Source: Candidatus Cloacimonadota bacterium (GTDB lineage Bacteria; Cloacimonadota; Cloacimonadia; Cloacimonadales; TCS61). Taken from it: DNA of 8,821 nt. The notes under the pieces were generated by a model. The model did not search any database. It worked only from the letters and a program-made list of their open reading frames with translations, and was not told the origin of the DNA. Positions 1 to 6,856 of this stretch are shown here, one piece after another. The first letter of the stretch is position 1. Every line of letters starts with the position of its first letter. The DNA lies in NCBI GenBank assembly GCA_030626645.1, contig DAOUTP010000059.1, positions 1 to 8,821 on the forward strand, in the 5' to 3' direction. Both the position numbers and the translations under genes were made by a program.

Positions 1-1655
1 ACTGGAAATGTGCCAAGTTTCTTTCCGTCAATATCCACACAAAGTATAGCATCCCCAATTTCTATTCTATGATTTGAAACTTCATACGGAAGTGTAACTG
101 TCGGATATTCTGCATCTTTCCGAAAATCTACCAAGGTGATAGCCAGTCCTGGGCAGATCGTCACACACTTCCCACAACCAATACATTTGCCTTCATAAAC
201 CGGCAGATCCATGATTGGATCGCCTTTCATAAAGATTGAATTTGTCGGACAGATCGTACTGCAGGGATTACATGGAATTTCTTGTAAACAATGAATTACA
301 GGAAAAATTCCATCTTCATTTTCTGGAAGCTTGTAATCATAAATTTTACCGGCTTCTTTTTTTAGAATTTCTGCTTTATCATACCAGCTATTTGGAATAT
401 CTTCCGCCTTCGGATCTATTTCTTTTGCGATCTTAAGCCCAGCAATCTTACCATTGAACATTGCAGAAGACGCCTCAGCGATTTCTTTGGCATCACCGGC
501 AGAAACAACTCTTATCCCGGCAGTTACAGCTTCATCGGTAAATTCACTTACACTTTCCAGTCCAACAGCAATAAGAAGTGTATCACAATCAAATGTTTTT
601 TCAGTTCCCATTATTGGATTAAATTTTTCATCAATTTGAGTAATTGTGACTGACTCAATTGTCTCTTTTCCATTAGCCTGCAGCACAGAATGAGAGGTAT
701 AGATCGGAACACCAAGCCGTGCAAGTTTATCGGCGTGAACTTTGTATCCACCACATTTCGGCATCGCTTCTACCAGACCAACAACTTCAATACCGGCTTG
801 CAATGCATGATAGCCGGCAATAAGTCCTACGTTCCCACCACCAACGATAAAAAGTCTTTTTGTAGGGCGCACAAGATCACGATTTACTAAAGTTTGAAAT
901 GCTCCTGCACCATAAATTCCAGCCAGTGAATTCCCTTTGAAACGCAAGAATTTTTCTCTTGCTCCTGCTGCATTTAAAATGATCTTCGGTTTAACTAATT
1001 TGTAAACATCATTATTTAATATTCCAACTTTTTTATCTTTATAAACGTAAAGGGCAATGCTATTTGTCCAAACATCAATATTTTTATTTTCACTAACTTT
1101 CTGAGACAACATTTTTCCGATATCGTTGCCTCTGGTTCCGGCAAAAGAATCTTCTACAGAGCCGAAGAATTTATGAGTTTGAAGAACTAGTTTCCCACCA
1201 GGTTCAGTTTTATCATCAACTATTAGTGTTTTGATATTGTGCTCACCAAGCTGGATCGCAGCAGAGAGACCGGCAGGTCCGCCACCAATTATCAGCACAT
1301 CATATTCAAGTTCTTCAATATCACTGATCTCATGCTTATCGGTATGAGGAAGTTTTGGTAATCCCTCCACACTTTCAATCTTCATGTCCGGTTTCACTAT
1401 TGTCATACAAGATTTCATTGGAACACCATCTACTATAACTGCACATTTTGCACATTGACCATTGGCGCAAAAGATACCTTGAGCACTGCCGTCTTTGTGA
1501 TGATGTCCAAAAATTTTGATTCCATTTGCAAACAAAGCTGAAGATATTACTTCATTCTTTTTAGCAATAAGCTTATTTCCATTCCAAAAAAAGGTAATAT
1601 CATCAATATCTTCAATAGGTATGATCGGATGTTCATCAATACGATTACCACTCAT
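1..1655 (-). CDS. FAD-dependent oxidoreductase with [2Fe-2S] and two [4Fe-4S] clusters (3' end beyond window)
   Basis: Five hundred fifty-one codons are visible and the C-terminus runs off the left edge. In order: a plant-type [2Fe-2S] domain (residues about 20-95) with Cys63, Cys68, Cys71 and Cys83 spaced Cx4Cx2Cx11C; an FAD Rossmann fold starting at GGGPAG (124-129), with EPGG at 151-154 and AAGARE at 229-234; an inserted NAD(P)-type Rossmann fold starting at GGGNVG (272-277); a short GD segment near 387; and a ferredoxin-like domain with cysteines 456, 462, 465, 469 and 491, 494, 497, 501 (CIGCGKC then CP). This order matches single-chain relatives of HcnA/HcnB and sarcosine-oxidase-alpha-like proteins, which pass electrons between a partner dehydrogenase, FAD and iron-sulfur centres, probably in the cytoplasm. 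The substrate cannot be told. The ATG at 1655-1653 is preceded directly by an in-frame TAA and by GGAG (1665-1662) at six bases, so the start is secure. It is divergent from the transporter genes. Confidence 0.9.
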   Translation of the reverse strand, partial: MSGNRIDEHPIIPIEDIDDITFFWNGNKLIAKKNEVISSALFANGIKIFGHHHKDGSAQGIFCANGQCAKCAVIVDGVPMKSCMTIVKPDMKIESVEGLPKLPHTDKHEISDIEELEYDVLIIGGGPAGLSAAIQLGEHNIKTLIVDDKTEPGGKLVLQTHKFFGSVEDSFAGTRGNDIGKMLSQKVSENKNIDVWTNSIALYVYKDKKVGILNNDVYKLVKPKIILNAAGAREKFLRFKGNSLAGIYGAGAFQTLVNRDLVRPTKRLFIVGGGNVGLIAGYHALQAGIEVVGLVEAMPKCGGYKVHADKLARLGVPIYTSHSVLQANGKETIESVTITQIDEKFNPIMGTEKTFDCDTLLIAVGLESVSEFTDEAVTAGIRVVSAGDAKEIAEASSAMFNGKIAGLKIAKEIDPKAEDIPNSWYDKAEILKKEAGKIYDYKLPENEDGIFPVIHCLQEIPCNPCSTICPTNSIFMKGDPIMDLPVYEGKCIGCGKCVTICPGLAITLVDFRKDAEYPTVTLPYEVSNHRIEIGDAILCVDIDGKKLGTFP

Positions 1656-1825
1656 TTACAACTCCATAATGATATTAATTTTCTCTTCAAAAAAAAGTAT
1701 TAGGATGTATGTCAAGCAAAAGGTTAATTCTAATTTGCAGTTTCAATAGAAGTAAATTTTCCTCTTGACACCGAATTGTACATTTCGCTTCTTTTGTATT
1801 AATGAAAATAATAAATATTGTTATT

Positions 1826-1842
1826 AATAAGAAATTCTTATT
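1826..1842. repeat. 17-bp inverted repeat, candidate operator
   Basis: AATAAGAA, one central A, then TTCTTATT: two perfect 8-base arms around a single base. The centre is too tight for an RNA hairpin with full arms, so a dimeric DNA-binding protein site is the more natural reading. It lies about 170 bases before the lipoprotein start and a similar distance from the flavoenzyme start, so it could serve either. In AT-rich DNA such symmetry can arise by chance. The regulator is unknown. Confidence 0.4.
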
Positions 1843-1878
1843 TGAGTACATAATAAGTAAGTTCCAATATTTACAATT

Positions 1879-1895
1879 CGATTCATTTAGAATCG
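1879..1895. repeat. Small inverted repeat (6-bp arms, 5-base loop)
   Basis: CGATTC, loop ATTTA, GAATCG. The arms are perfect and include two G-C pairs each. It could be a protein site or a small hairpin in the leader of the lipoprotein mRNA. There is no T-tract after it in either direction, so it is not an intrinsic terminator. Confidence 0.3.
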
Positions 1896-2009
1896 CATTT
1901 CGAGAAAAAGATAAACTGATTATTAATATCGTAAATTAAAGTGTTTGTGTGCTAATTTTCGTAACTAATGTGAAAAATGAATGTTTAACAAAAAAGTAAA
2001 GGAGTAGCA

Positions 2010-3092
2010 ATGAAAAAATTATTTTGGATTTTTGTAACAATTGCAGCGGTTATGCTTATTGCCGGATGTGGTGGCAGTACTGCTAAAGGCGAAAAGCTGA
2101 AAGCCGGTTTTGTTTATGTAGGTCCGGTTGAAGATGCCGGTTGGACAAAGTCACATGATGATGGTCGTTTAGCAATGGAAGAGTTAGATTTCGTTGGGGA
2201 ATCTGTTTTCGTAGAAAGTGTACCTGAAGGTGCAGATGCAGTTCGTGTAATTACGGAACTCGCAGAGTCTGGCTGTAATATGATTTTCACAACATCTTTT
2301 GGTTATATGGATCCCACATTGGAAGTTGCCGCTAAATATCCTGATGTTACTTTCTTACATGCTACAGGCTATAAAACAGATGTGAACTATACAAACTATA
2401 TGGGAAAAATGTATCAATCTAAATATTTAGCTGGTATAGTTGCCGGTAATATGTCAGAATCCGGCAAACTGGGTTATGTTGCTCCATTCCCAATTCCGGA
2501 AGTGGTTCGTCTTATCAATGCTTATACACTGGGTGCTCAAAGCGTGAATCCTGATGCTACAGTTCAAGTATTATGGACAAACTCATGGTTTGATCCGGTA
2601 CACGAGAAAGAAGCAGCCAATACCATGATCGCAGATGGCTGTGATGTAATTACACAAGGTACTGACTCAGCTGGTCCTCAAGAAGCTGCTGAAGCTGCCG
2701 GCGTTTATTCTATTGGATACGACAGCGACATGAGTATGTTTGCACCAACAGCTCACCTTACTGCACCAGTATGGTATTGGGGTGTTTATTATAAAGATGT
2801 TGCAACAAAAGTACATAACGGAACATGGACAAATGAACCTATCTGGTGGGATATGGGAACTGGTATTACAGGACTTTCTCCATATAGCGATGCTGTTCCA
2901 CAAGAAGTTAAAGACCAGGTTGCCGAGGTAAAAGTAAGTATTCTCGATGATGATCAAATCTTTACAGGACCACTTTATGATAACATGGGTAAAGAACGTG
3001 TTAAAGATGGTGTTGCTCTCACAGATGGTGAAAAATTAAGTATCCAATGGTTTGTAAAAGGTGTGAAGGGTAAAATTCCCGAAGCCAAATAA
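2010..3092 (+). CDS. BMP-family ABC transporter substrate-binding lipoprotein (system 1)
   Basis: The 360-residue product captures the ligand for the importer encoded just downstream. The N-terminus is a lipoprotein signal: MKK, a hydrophobic stretch, then I17-A18-G19-C20, so Cys20 should be lipidated and anchor the protein to a membrane. The rest is a full-length BMP domain (type I periplasmic-binding fold). Recognisable segments are GFVYVGPVEDAGW (33-45), HD..GR (49-53), a conserved GKLGYVAPFP around 152-161, SVNPDA (178-183) and GYDSDMS (236-242). The C-terminal lobe is rich in tryptophan (W255, W257, W273, W279, W280), suggesting stacking against an aromatic ligand. Known BMP proteins such as TmpC and PnrA bind purine nucleosides. 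The GW...HD.GR variant recalls BMP proteins thought to bind purine bases; this is from memory and unverified. AAAGGAG at 1998-2004 sits five bases before the ATG. A terminator follows the stop. Confidence 0.93.
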   Translation: MKKLFWIFVTIAAVMLIAGCGGSTAKGEKLKAGFVYVGPVEDAGWTKSHDDGRLAMEELDFVGESVFVESVPEGADAVRVITELAESGCNMIFTTSFGYMDPTLEVAAKYPDVTFLHATGYKTDVNYTNYMGKMYQSKYLAGIVAGNMSESGKLGYVAPFPIPEVVRLINAYTLGAQSVNPDATVQVLWTNSWFDPVHEKEAANTMIADGCDVITQGTDSAGPQEAAEAAGVYSIGYDSDMSMFAPTAHLTAPVWYWGVYYKDVATKVHNGTWTNEPIWWDMGTGITGLSPYSDAVPQEVKDQVAEVKVSILDDDQIFTGPLYDNMGKERVKDGVALTDGEKLSIQWFVKGVKGKIPEAK

Positions 3093-3109
3093 TAGTTGTA
3101 AGCATAATC

Positions 3110-3149
3110 AACGGGAGGCTGGGATTACCAGTCTCCTGTTATTTTTTTT
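3110..3149 (+). terminator. Intrinsic terminator between binding protein 1 and ATPase 1
   Basis: A stem of 12 pairs, two of them G-U (3110-3121 with 3129-3140), can close further through G3122-C3128, leaving the loop GATTA. Eight T follow at 3142-3149. It starts 17 bases after the lipoprotein stop and ends about 50 bases before the ATPase start. No convincing promoter lies between, so the ATPase and permeases are probably transcribed by read-through, keeping them below the level of the binding protein. Confidence 0.85.
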
Positions 3150-3188
3150 ATTTATTTGATACTATGAAATAAAAACATATGAAAATTA

Positions 3189-3192
3189 GGAG
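3189..3192 (+). promoter_or_regulatory. Shine-Dalgarno site deciding the ATPase 1 start
   Basis: GGAG (with A3188 before it) ends at the base before an ATG at 3193, leaving no spacer. A TTG two codons later (3199-3201) lies six bases away, the normal distance. I therefore favour the TTG as start. No other Shine-Dalgarno-like sequence precedes the ATG. Confidence 0.6.
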
Positions 3193-3198
3193 ATGATT

Positions 3199-4752
3199 TT
3201 GTCCGAGATAAAAAACAATTCTGCCCTTGTTCTAATGAAGAATATTTCGAAATCATTTTATGGAAACAAAGTAAACACCAATGTAGAATTCACTTTAGAA
3301 AAAGGAGAGATACACGCTTTACTTGGTGAGAATGGTGCAGGGAAAACCACTCTCATGAATATGCTGACAGGTGTTTATTTCCCAGATGAAGGAGATATTT
3401 ATTTCAAAGGAAAGAAATTAAATTTTAAATTTCCGGGAGAAGCACTCAGAATTGGAATTGGAATGGTTCACCAGCGCTTCAGTTTAGTTGGAAATCTCAC
3501 AGTATTAGAAAATTTAATTCTTGGACATCCTGACAATAAATTCGTCTTAAATATTCCCGAAAAGAAGAAGTTGATAAAGACTTACATGGATCAATTCAAT
3601 TTCCAGGTCGATCTGGATGCAATTGTAGGAGAACTTCCAATTGGTGTTAGGCAGAAGGTTGAAATACTTAAAATGCTGGTTCGTGAAGTTGATGTTCTTA
3701 TTGTTGACGAGCCTACAACTGTTCTCACAAAACAAGAAGCTGATAATTTGATGGAAATACTAAAAAGCATCGCAAAAACCGGAAAGGGAATTATATTTAT
3801 TACCCATAAAATGTCGGAAGTATTTAATATTGCCGATAAGATTACTGTTCTGCGCAAAGGTCTTAAAATTGCCACTGTAGATAAAAATGATACAAACCCT
3901 CGTAAACTTGCTAAAATGATGGTTGGTAAAGAGAGTGAGATAACTTTTGAAAGACCAAAAGTAGATATTAAACCCGGTGTTGTAAAAATACAAAAACTGT
4001 TTGTAAATTCCGATAAAGGTGTTTTGGCTGTTAATAATCTCTCTTTTGATCTTGCGGGAGGTGAAATTATTGGAATAGCCGGAGTTAGCGGAAATGGACA
4101 GGTTGAACTGGCAGATGCACTTACCGGTAATCGTGATGTGATCCGCGGCAAAATAATTTTTAAAGGAGAAAATATCACGAATGACACACCTGTAAAAAGA
4201 ATTGATAAAGGAGTTAGTTATGTTCCCGGTGATAGAGTTAATGTAGGTGTGGCAGGTAACAGATCAGTTTGGGAAAATATTATCATGAAAGTTTACCGAT
4301 TACCTATTTTCAAAAAAGGTTTGCTGCTTAATAATAAAAAATTAAAGGAATATGCAGAAAAAATTATAGAGAAATATAATGTCTTTTTACCGGGCATAAA
4401 CCTTCCTGCCTTACTTCTTTCCGGAGGAAACCTTCAGAAATTGATAGTTGGCAGAGAAATGGAACGTGATTGTGACATGTACATATTTGTATATCCTACA
4501 CGAGGTTTGGATGTTGGTGCTACAGAATTTGTACGAAATGCAATTTTGCAATTAAGAAATCAAGGAAAAGCCGTAATCATGGTTTCAGGAGATTTTGATG
4601 AGATTTTCAGTTTATCTGATAGAATTGCTGTAATGTATGAAGGCAAATTCACTGGAATATTCAATAACGGAGATCACTCATTGGAGGAGATCGGCTTGAT
4701 GATGAGTGGGTGCACCGAAGAAGAAGCAGTGAAGGAGATGAGCAATGTATAA
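3199..4752 (+). CDS. BMP-type ABC importer ATPase, two nucleotide-binding domains (system 1)
   Basis: This 517-residue protein (numbered from the preferred TTG; 519 from the ATG at 3193) powers the importer from the cytoplasmic face. Domain 1 is complete: Walker A GENGAGKT (43-50), Q-loop Gln92, signature LPIGV (146-150, a variant of LSVGE), Walker B with Asp170-Glu171, and switch His203. Domain 2 is degenerate: the Walker A position reads GVSGNGQ (295-301) without Lys-Thr, the signature LSGGN is intact (407-411), the Walker B end reads VYPTRG (431-436) with no acidic pair, and the H-loop reads SGD (463-465). A lysine-less GNGQ second site is usual in this family, as I recall YufO/NupA-like ATPases. 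The Tyr at 432, where relatives usually have Gln or Glu, is less usual. The ATPase should therefore work from one full site and one weak or dead site. The end overlaps the next start by eight bases. Confidence 0.93.
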   Translation: MSEIKNNSALVLMKNISKSFYGNKVNTNVEFTLEKGEIHALLGENGAGKTTLMNMLTGVYFPDEGDIYFKGKKLNFKFPGEALRIGIGMVHQRFSLVGNLTVLENLILGHPDNKFVLNIPEKKKLIKTYMDQFNFQVDLDAIVGELPIGVRQKVEILKMLVREVDVLIVDEPTTVLTKQEADNLMEILKSIAKTGKGIIFITHKMSEVFNIADKITVLRKGLKIATVDKNDTNPRKLAKMMVGKESEITFERPKVDIKPGVVKIQKLFVNSDKGVLAVNNLSFDLAGGEIIGIAGVSGNGQVELADALTGNRDVIRGKIIFKGENITNDTPVKRIDKGVSYVPGDRVNVGVAGNRSVWENIIMKVYRLPIFKKGLLLNNKKLKEYAEKIIEKYNVFLPGINLPALLLSGGNLQKLIVGREMERDCDMYIFVYPTRGLDVGATEFVRNAILQLRNQGKAVIMVSGDFDEIFSLSDRIAVMYEGKFTGIFNNGDHSLEEIGLMMSGCTEEEAVKEMSNV

Positions 4753-5803
4753 GATAAAACTGGAACAGAAAGAACGAGTTTCCAAAAGAGAAGAGTTAAT
4801 TATCACACTTTCCGCTATTGGCATCGCATTAGTTCTTTCCGGTATATTCATCGCCCTTAATGGGGTTAATCCGTTTGTAGCTTTATGGAAAGTACTAACA
4901 TCTGCCCTTGGTTCGTCTTATGGGATTTCTGAAACTTTAGTAAAAACCATTCCACTTATTTTTACAGGATTGGCTGTAGGAATTGCCTTAAACAGTAAAT
5001 TATGGAATATTGGTGCGGAAGGACAACTCTTCTTCGGAGCTACTTTTGCAACTGCATTTATTATTTACGGTCCAGTTCTTCCAAAACCTTTGATGTTAAC
5101 TGTTTTAGTAATTCTTGGTGCTGTCGGTGGTGCTTTGTGGGCTGCTATACCTGCATTATTGAAAATTAAATTTAAAATGAATGAAGTGATCTCAACTTTA
5201 TTGTTAAATTATGTAGCTATAAATATTGCAGATTATTTTCTATTTGGTCATTGGAAGGGAAAAGATAATTTCCCTTATACACCGATATTCCCTGAAGAAG
5301 CCAGATTTGACAGAATAGGTTTTGGAAGAGTTCATATAGGATTGTTCCTTGCCTTGGTGTTAGTTGTTTTATTATACATCATGCTGTATCATACAAAAAT
5401 CGGTTATAAATTACGCATGACAGGGTCCAGTCTGAAAGCTGCAAAATATGCGGGGATCAATATTAATAAAACTATGTTTATGGTATTTCTTATGAGTGGT
5501 GCATTAGCCGGACTGGCTGGAGTAAGTCAGATCTGTGGAATCGAATACAAACTTCATCAACATATTTCTACAGATTATGGCTATACAGGCATTATCGTTG
5601 CCTGGTTGGCTCGATCTAATCCATTTATAATTGTTATTTTTGCCATTTTCCTCAGTATACTGTTAAAGGGAGCAGAATCATTGCAGATCGCCATGCGGTT
5701 ACCGGCTGCTGTTGGAATAGTTATGCAGGCTTTAATTCTTTTTGCGATCCTGGGTAGTGAACTCTTCAAAAATTACAATGTTAAACTCATCAGGGGGAAA
5801 TAA
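4745..5803 (+). CDS. BMP-type ABC importer permease 1 (system 1)
   Basis: This 352-residue inner-membrane subunit forms half of the transport channel. It has a short charged cytoplasmic N-terminus (1-17), then about eight to ten hydrophobic segments, the clearest near 18-38, 68-83, 96-110, 118-140, 196-215, 243-263, 293-308 and 320-340. Family hallmarks are LWNIGAEGQL (86-95), NEVISTLLLNYVA (146-158), the GALAGLAGV segment (252-260) and YGYTGIIVAWLA (278-289), all typical of the longer permease in nucleoside or simple-sugar BMP systems (YufP/NupB-like). AAGGAG at 4732-4737, inside the ATPase gene, lies seven bases before its ATG, and the genes overlap by eight bases, so translation is likely coupled. 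It is expected to pair with the next gene's product. Confidence 0.93.
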   Translation: MYKIKLEQKERVSKREELIITLSAIGIALVLSGIFIALNGVNPFVALWKVLTSALGSSYGISETLVKTIPLIFTGLAVGIALNSKLWNIGAEGQLFFGATFATAFIIYGPVLPKPLMLTVLVILGAVGGALWAAIPALLKIKFKMNEVISTLLLNYVAINIADYFLFGHWKGKDNFPYTPIFPEEARFDRIGFGRVHIGLFLALVLVVLLYIMLYHTKIGYKLRMTGSSLKAAKYAGININKTMFMVFLMSGALAGLAGVSQICGIEYKLHQHISTDYGYTGIIVAWLARSNPFIIVIFAIFLSILLKGAESLQIAMRLPAAVGIVMQALILFAILGSELFKNYNVKLIRGK

Positions 5804-6726
5804 TGACAGATCTTATTACAATTCTTTTTGCTGCAATAGCCAGCGGAACAATATTACTCTACGCAACAATTGGTGAGATAATAACAGAACGTTCCGGGAT
5901 CCTCAACCTGGGTGTAGAAGGAATAATGCTGATGGGTGCTTTCTTTGGTTTTTATGTTGCTTATACAACAGAAAGCCTGCTTTTGGCGATCTTAGGAGCT
6001 GCGCTTATTGGTGGTTTAATGGGATTGATCCACGCCTTCATGACAATTACATTACAGGCAAATCAGGTTGTATCGGGATTAGCTCTCACAATGTTTGGTT
6101 CCGGAGCAAGTGCATTCTTTGGTGTAAGCATGGTTGGTAAAACCCTAAAAGCATCATTTGAAGTTATACCGATACCTCTTTTGAGCAAGATCCCAGTACT
6201 TGGAGAAGTTATATTCAATCATAATATTATGGTTTATTGTGCATTTATCCTACCTCTAATTGTCTGGTTTGTTTTCAATAGAACAAAATTGGGACTTGCT
6301 CTACGAAGCAGCGGAGAAGAACCTCTTTCCAGTGAGATCATGGGAATTAAAGTAATCAAAGTCCGTTATATCGCTACAATTGTTGGCGGTATTTTCATCG
6401 GTATTAGTGGAGCATACCTATCGGTTGCATATTCCAGATTATGGGTTGAAGGAATGACTTCCGGTAAGGGTTGGATAACAATCGCTTTAGTGATCTTTGC
6501 AAATTGGAATCCTTTGGTAGCTTATGGTGGTGCCTATCTTTTTGGAGGCTTAACTCAACTGGGATTAAATCTTCAAAAATTTAATATTGTCTTCCCGATC
6601 ATTCTTCTAAAGAGTATTCCATATGTTTTCACGATTTTGTTCCTGTTATTTATTTCATTAAAAGGAAAAAGATCCAATTTACCAAAAGCGTTAGGCGAAT
6701 CATATTTCAGAGAAAGCAGAGGATGA
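5803..6726 (+). CDS. BMP-type ABC importer permease 2 (system 1)
   Basis: This 307-residue inner-membrane subunit is the partner of permease 1. It has about eight hydrophobic segments and the short-permease hallmarks: ITERSGILNLGVEGIMLMGA (27-46), a QANQVVSGLALTMFG segment (85-99), an ALRSSGEEP loop (166-174, likely a cytoplasmic coupling contact with the ATPase) and GKGWITIALVIFANWNPL (221-238) before a GGAYLFGG segment. These match YufQ/NupC-like permeases of nucleoside importers; the symbol is left blank because the substrate is unproven. The start overlaps the previous stop in TAATG, with the purine-rich AGGGGG at 5792-5797 five bases upstream. It is the last gene of system 1; 130 bases of non-coding DNA follow. 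No T-tract terminator is seen after it. Confidence 0.93.
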   Translation: MTDLITILFAAIASGTILLYATIGEIITERSGILNLGVEGIMLMGAFFGFYVAYTTESLLLAILGAALIGGLMGLIHAFMTITLQANQVVSGLALTMFGSGASAFFGVSMVGKTLKASFEVIPIPLLSKIPVLGEVIFNHNIMVYCAFILPLIVWFVFNRTKLGLALRSSGEEPLSSEIMGIKVIKVRYIATIVGGIFIGISGAYLSVAYSRLWVEGMTSGKGWITIALVIFANWNPLVAYGGAYLFGGLTQLGLNLQKFNIVFPIILLKSIPYVFTILFLLFISLKGKRSNLPKALGESYFRESRG

Positions 6727-6756
6727 TCTTTATAAAGATATAAATTTTCAAATTTC

Positions 6757-6768
6757 TAAACCGGTTTA
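6757..6768. promoter_or_regulatory. 12-bp perfect palindrome, candidate operator
   Basis: TAAACCGGTTTA is fully self-complementary with a central CG. Its AAACCGGTTT core resembles operators of LacI/GalR-family regulators, which usually have a central CpG flanked by A/T-rich arms; this is family knowledge, not a match to a known site here. It lies 89 bases before the second binding protein's start. No regulator gene is in the window. Confidence 0.4.
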
Positions 6769-6775
6769 AGGTTTA

Positions 6776-6796
6776 TTCCGATACACTTTGTCGGAA
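6776..6796. repeat. Hairpin-forming inverted repeat before binding protein 2
   Basis: TTCCGATA pairs with TGTCGGAA (eight pairs, one of them U-G) around the five-base loop CACTT. No T-tract follows, so it is not a standard terminator. It could cap the 3' end of the system 1 mRNA, act as a leader hairpin, or be a protein site. Confidence 0.4.
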
Positions 6797-6809
6797 GTAC
6801 CAGGTACTT
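6795..6809. repeat. 15-bp inverted repeat, candidate operator
   Basis: AAGTACC, one A, then GGTACTT: perfect 7-base arms around one base. It shares two bases with the right arm of the hairpin just upstream. A weak TATAAA at 6816-6821 lies a few bases downstream, without a recognisable -35 box, so binding here could occlude a promoter for the second binding protein. That promoter is conjecture. Confidence 0.4.
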
Positions 6810-6844
6810 TCTATGTATAAAAATCTTGTTCGTTTTTTAAAATC

Positions 6845-6850
6845 AAGGAG
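6845..6850 (+). promoter_or_regulatory. Shine-Dalgarno site deciding the binding protein 2 start
   Basis: AAGGAG lies three bases before a possible TTG start (6854) and six bases before the ATG at 6857. The second spacing is normal and ATG is the stronger codon, so 6857 is chosen. Confidence 0.75.
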
Positions 6851-6856
6851 AATTTG

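Larger units (their letters stand above)
1656..2009. other. Divergent intergenic region, 354 bases, no gene seen
   Basis: This AT-rich stretch separates the leftward flavoenzyme from the rightward transporter operon and must hold the promoters of both. I see no convincing coding frame, no tRNA, and none of the conserved core of a purine riboswitch. TTGACA occurs once on each strand (plus 1765-1770, minus 1715-1710), but neither has a TATAAT-like hexamer at 15-19 bases, so no promoter is called. Three inverted repeats lie between them and the lipoprotein gene: an imperfect one at 1772-1787, a perfect-arm one at 1826-1842, and a hairpin at 1879-1895. The first binding protein's Shine-Dalgarno site, AAAGGAG (1998-2004), is at the right end. 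Confidence 0.6.

Noticed and set aside
236..890. Short plus-strand reading frames of 61-66 codons opposite the flavoenzyme
   Set aside because: They lie antisense to a gene with clear cofactor motifs, have no ribosome binding site and resemble no family.
1516..1749. Plus-strand 77-codon frame across the start of the flavoenzyme gene
   Set aside because: It is mostly antisense to the flavoenzyme N-terminus and lacks a ribosome site; low-complexity AT-rich DNA explains it.
1765..1770. TTGACA as the -35 box of the binding protein 1 promoter
   Set aside because: No TATAAT-like hexamer lies at 15-19 bases. The same holds for TTGACA on the minus strand at 1715-1710.
1900..2009. Purine riboswitch in the leader of binding protein 1
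   Set aside because: The conserved core and three-stem arrangement of the known purine aptamer are not visible.
3156..3183. Possible promoter between terminator and ATPase 1 (TTGATA, 16 bases, TATGAA)
   Set aside because: Transcription would start at about the Shine-Dalgarno site itself, leaving no usable leader.
3591..4187. Long minus-strand frame of 198 codons inside ATPase 1
   Set aside because: It is the mirror of a strongly conserved ATPase, with a Ser/Pro-rich composition typical of antisense frames.
6776..6840. Intrinsic terminator after permease 2
   Set aside because: The hairpin is not followed by a T-tract; the nearest T-run (6833-6838) is about 35 bases away and has no adjoining stem.
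6854..6856. TTG start for binding protein 2
   Set aside because: It lies only three bases from the Shine-Dalgarno site, whereas the ATG one codon later has the usual spacing.
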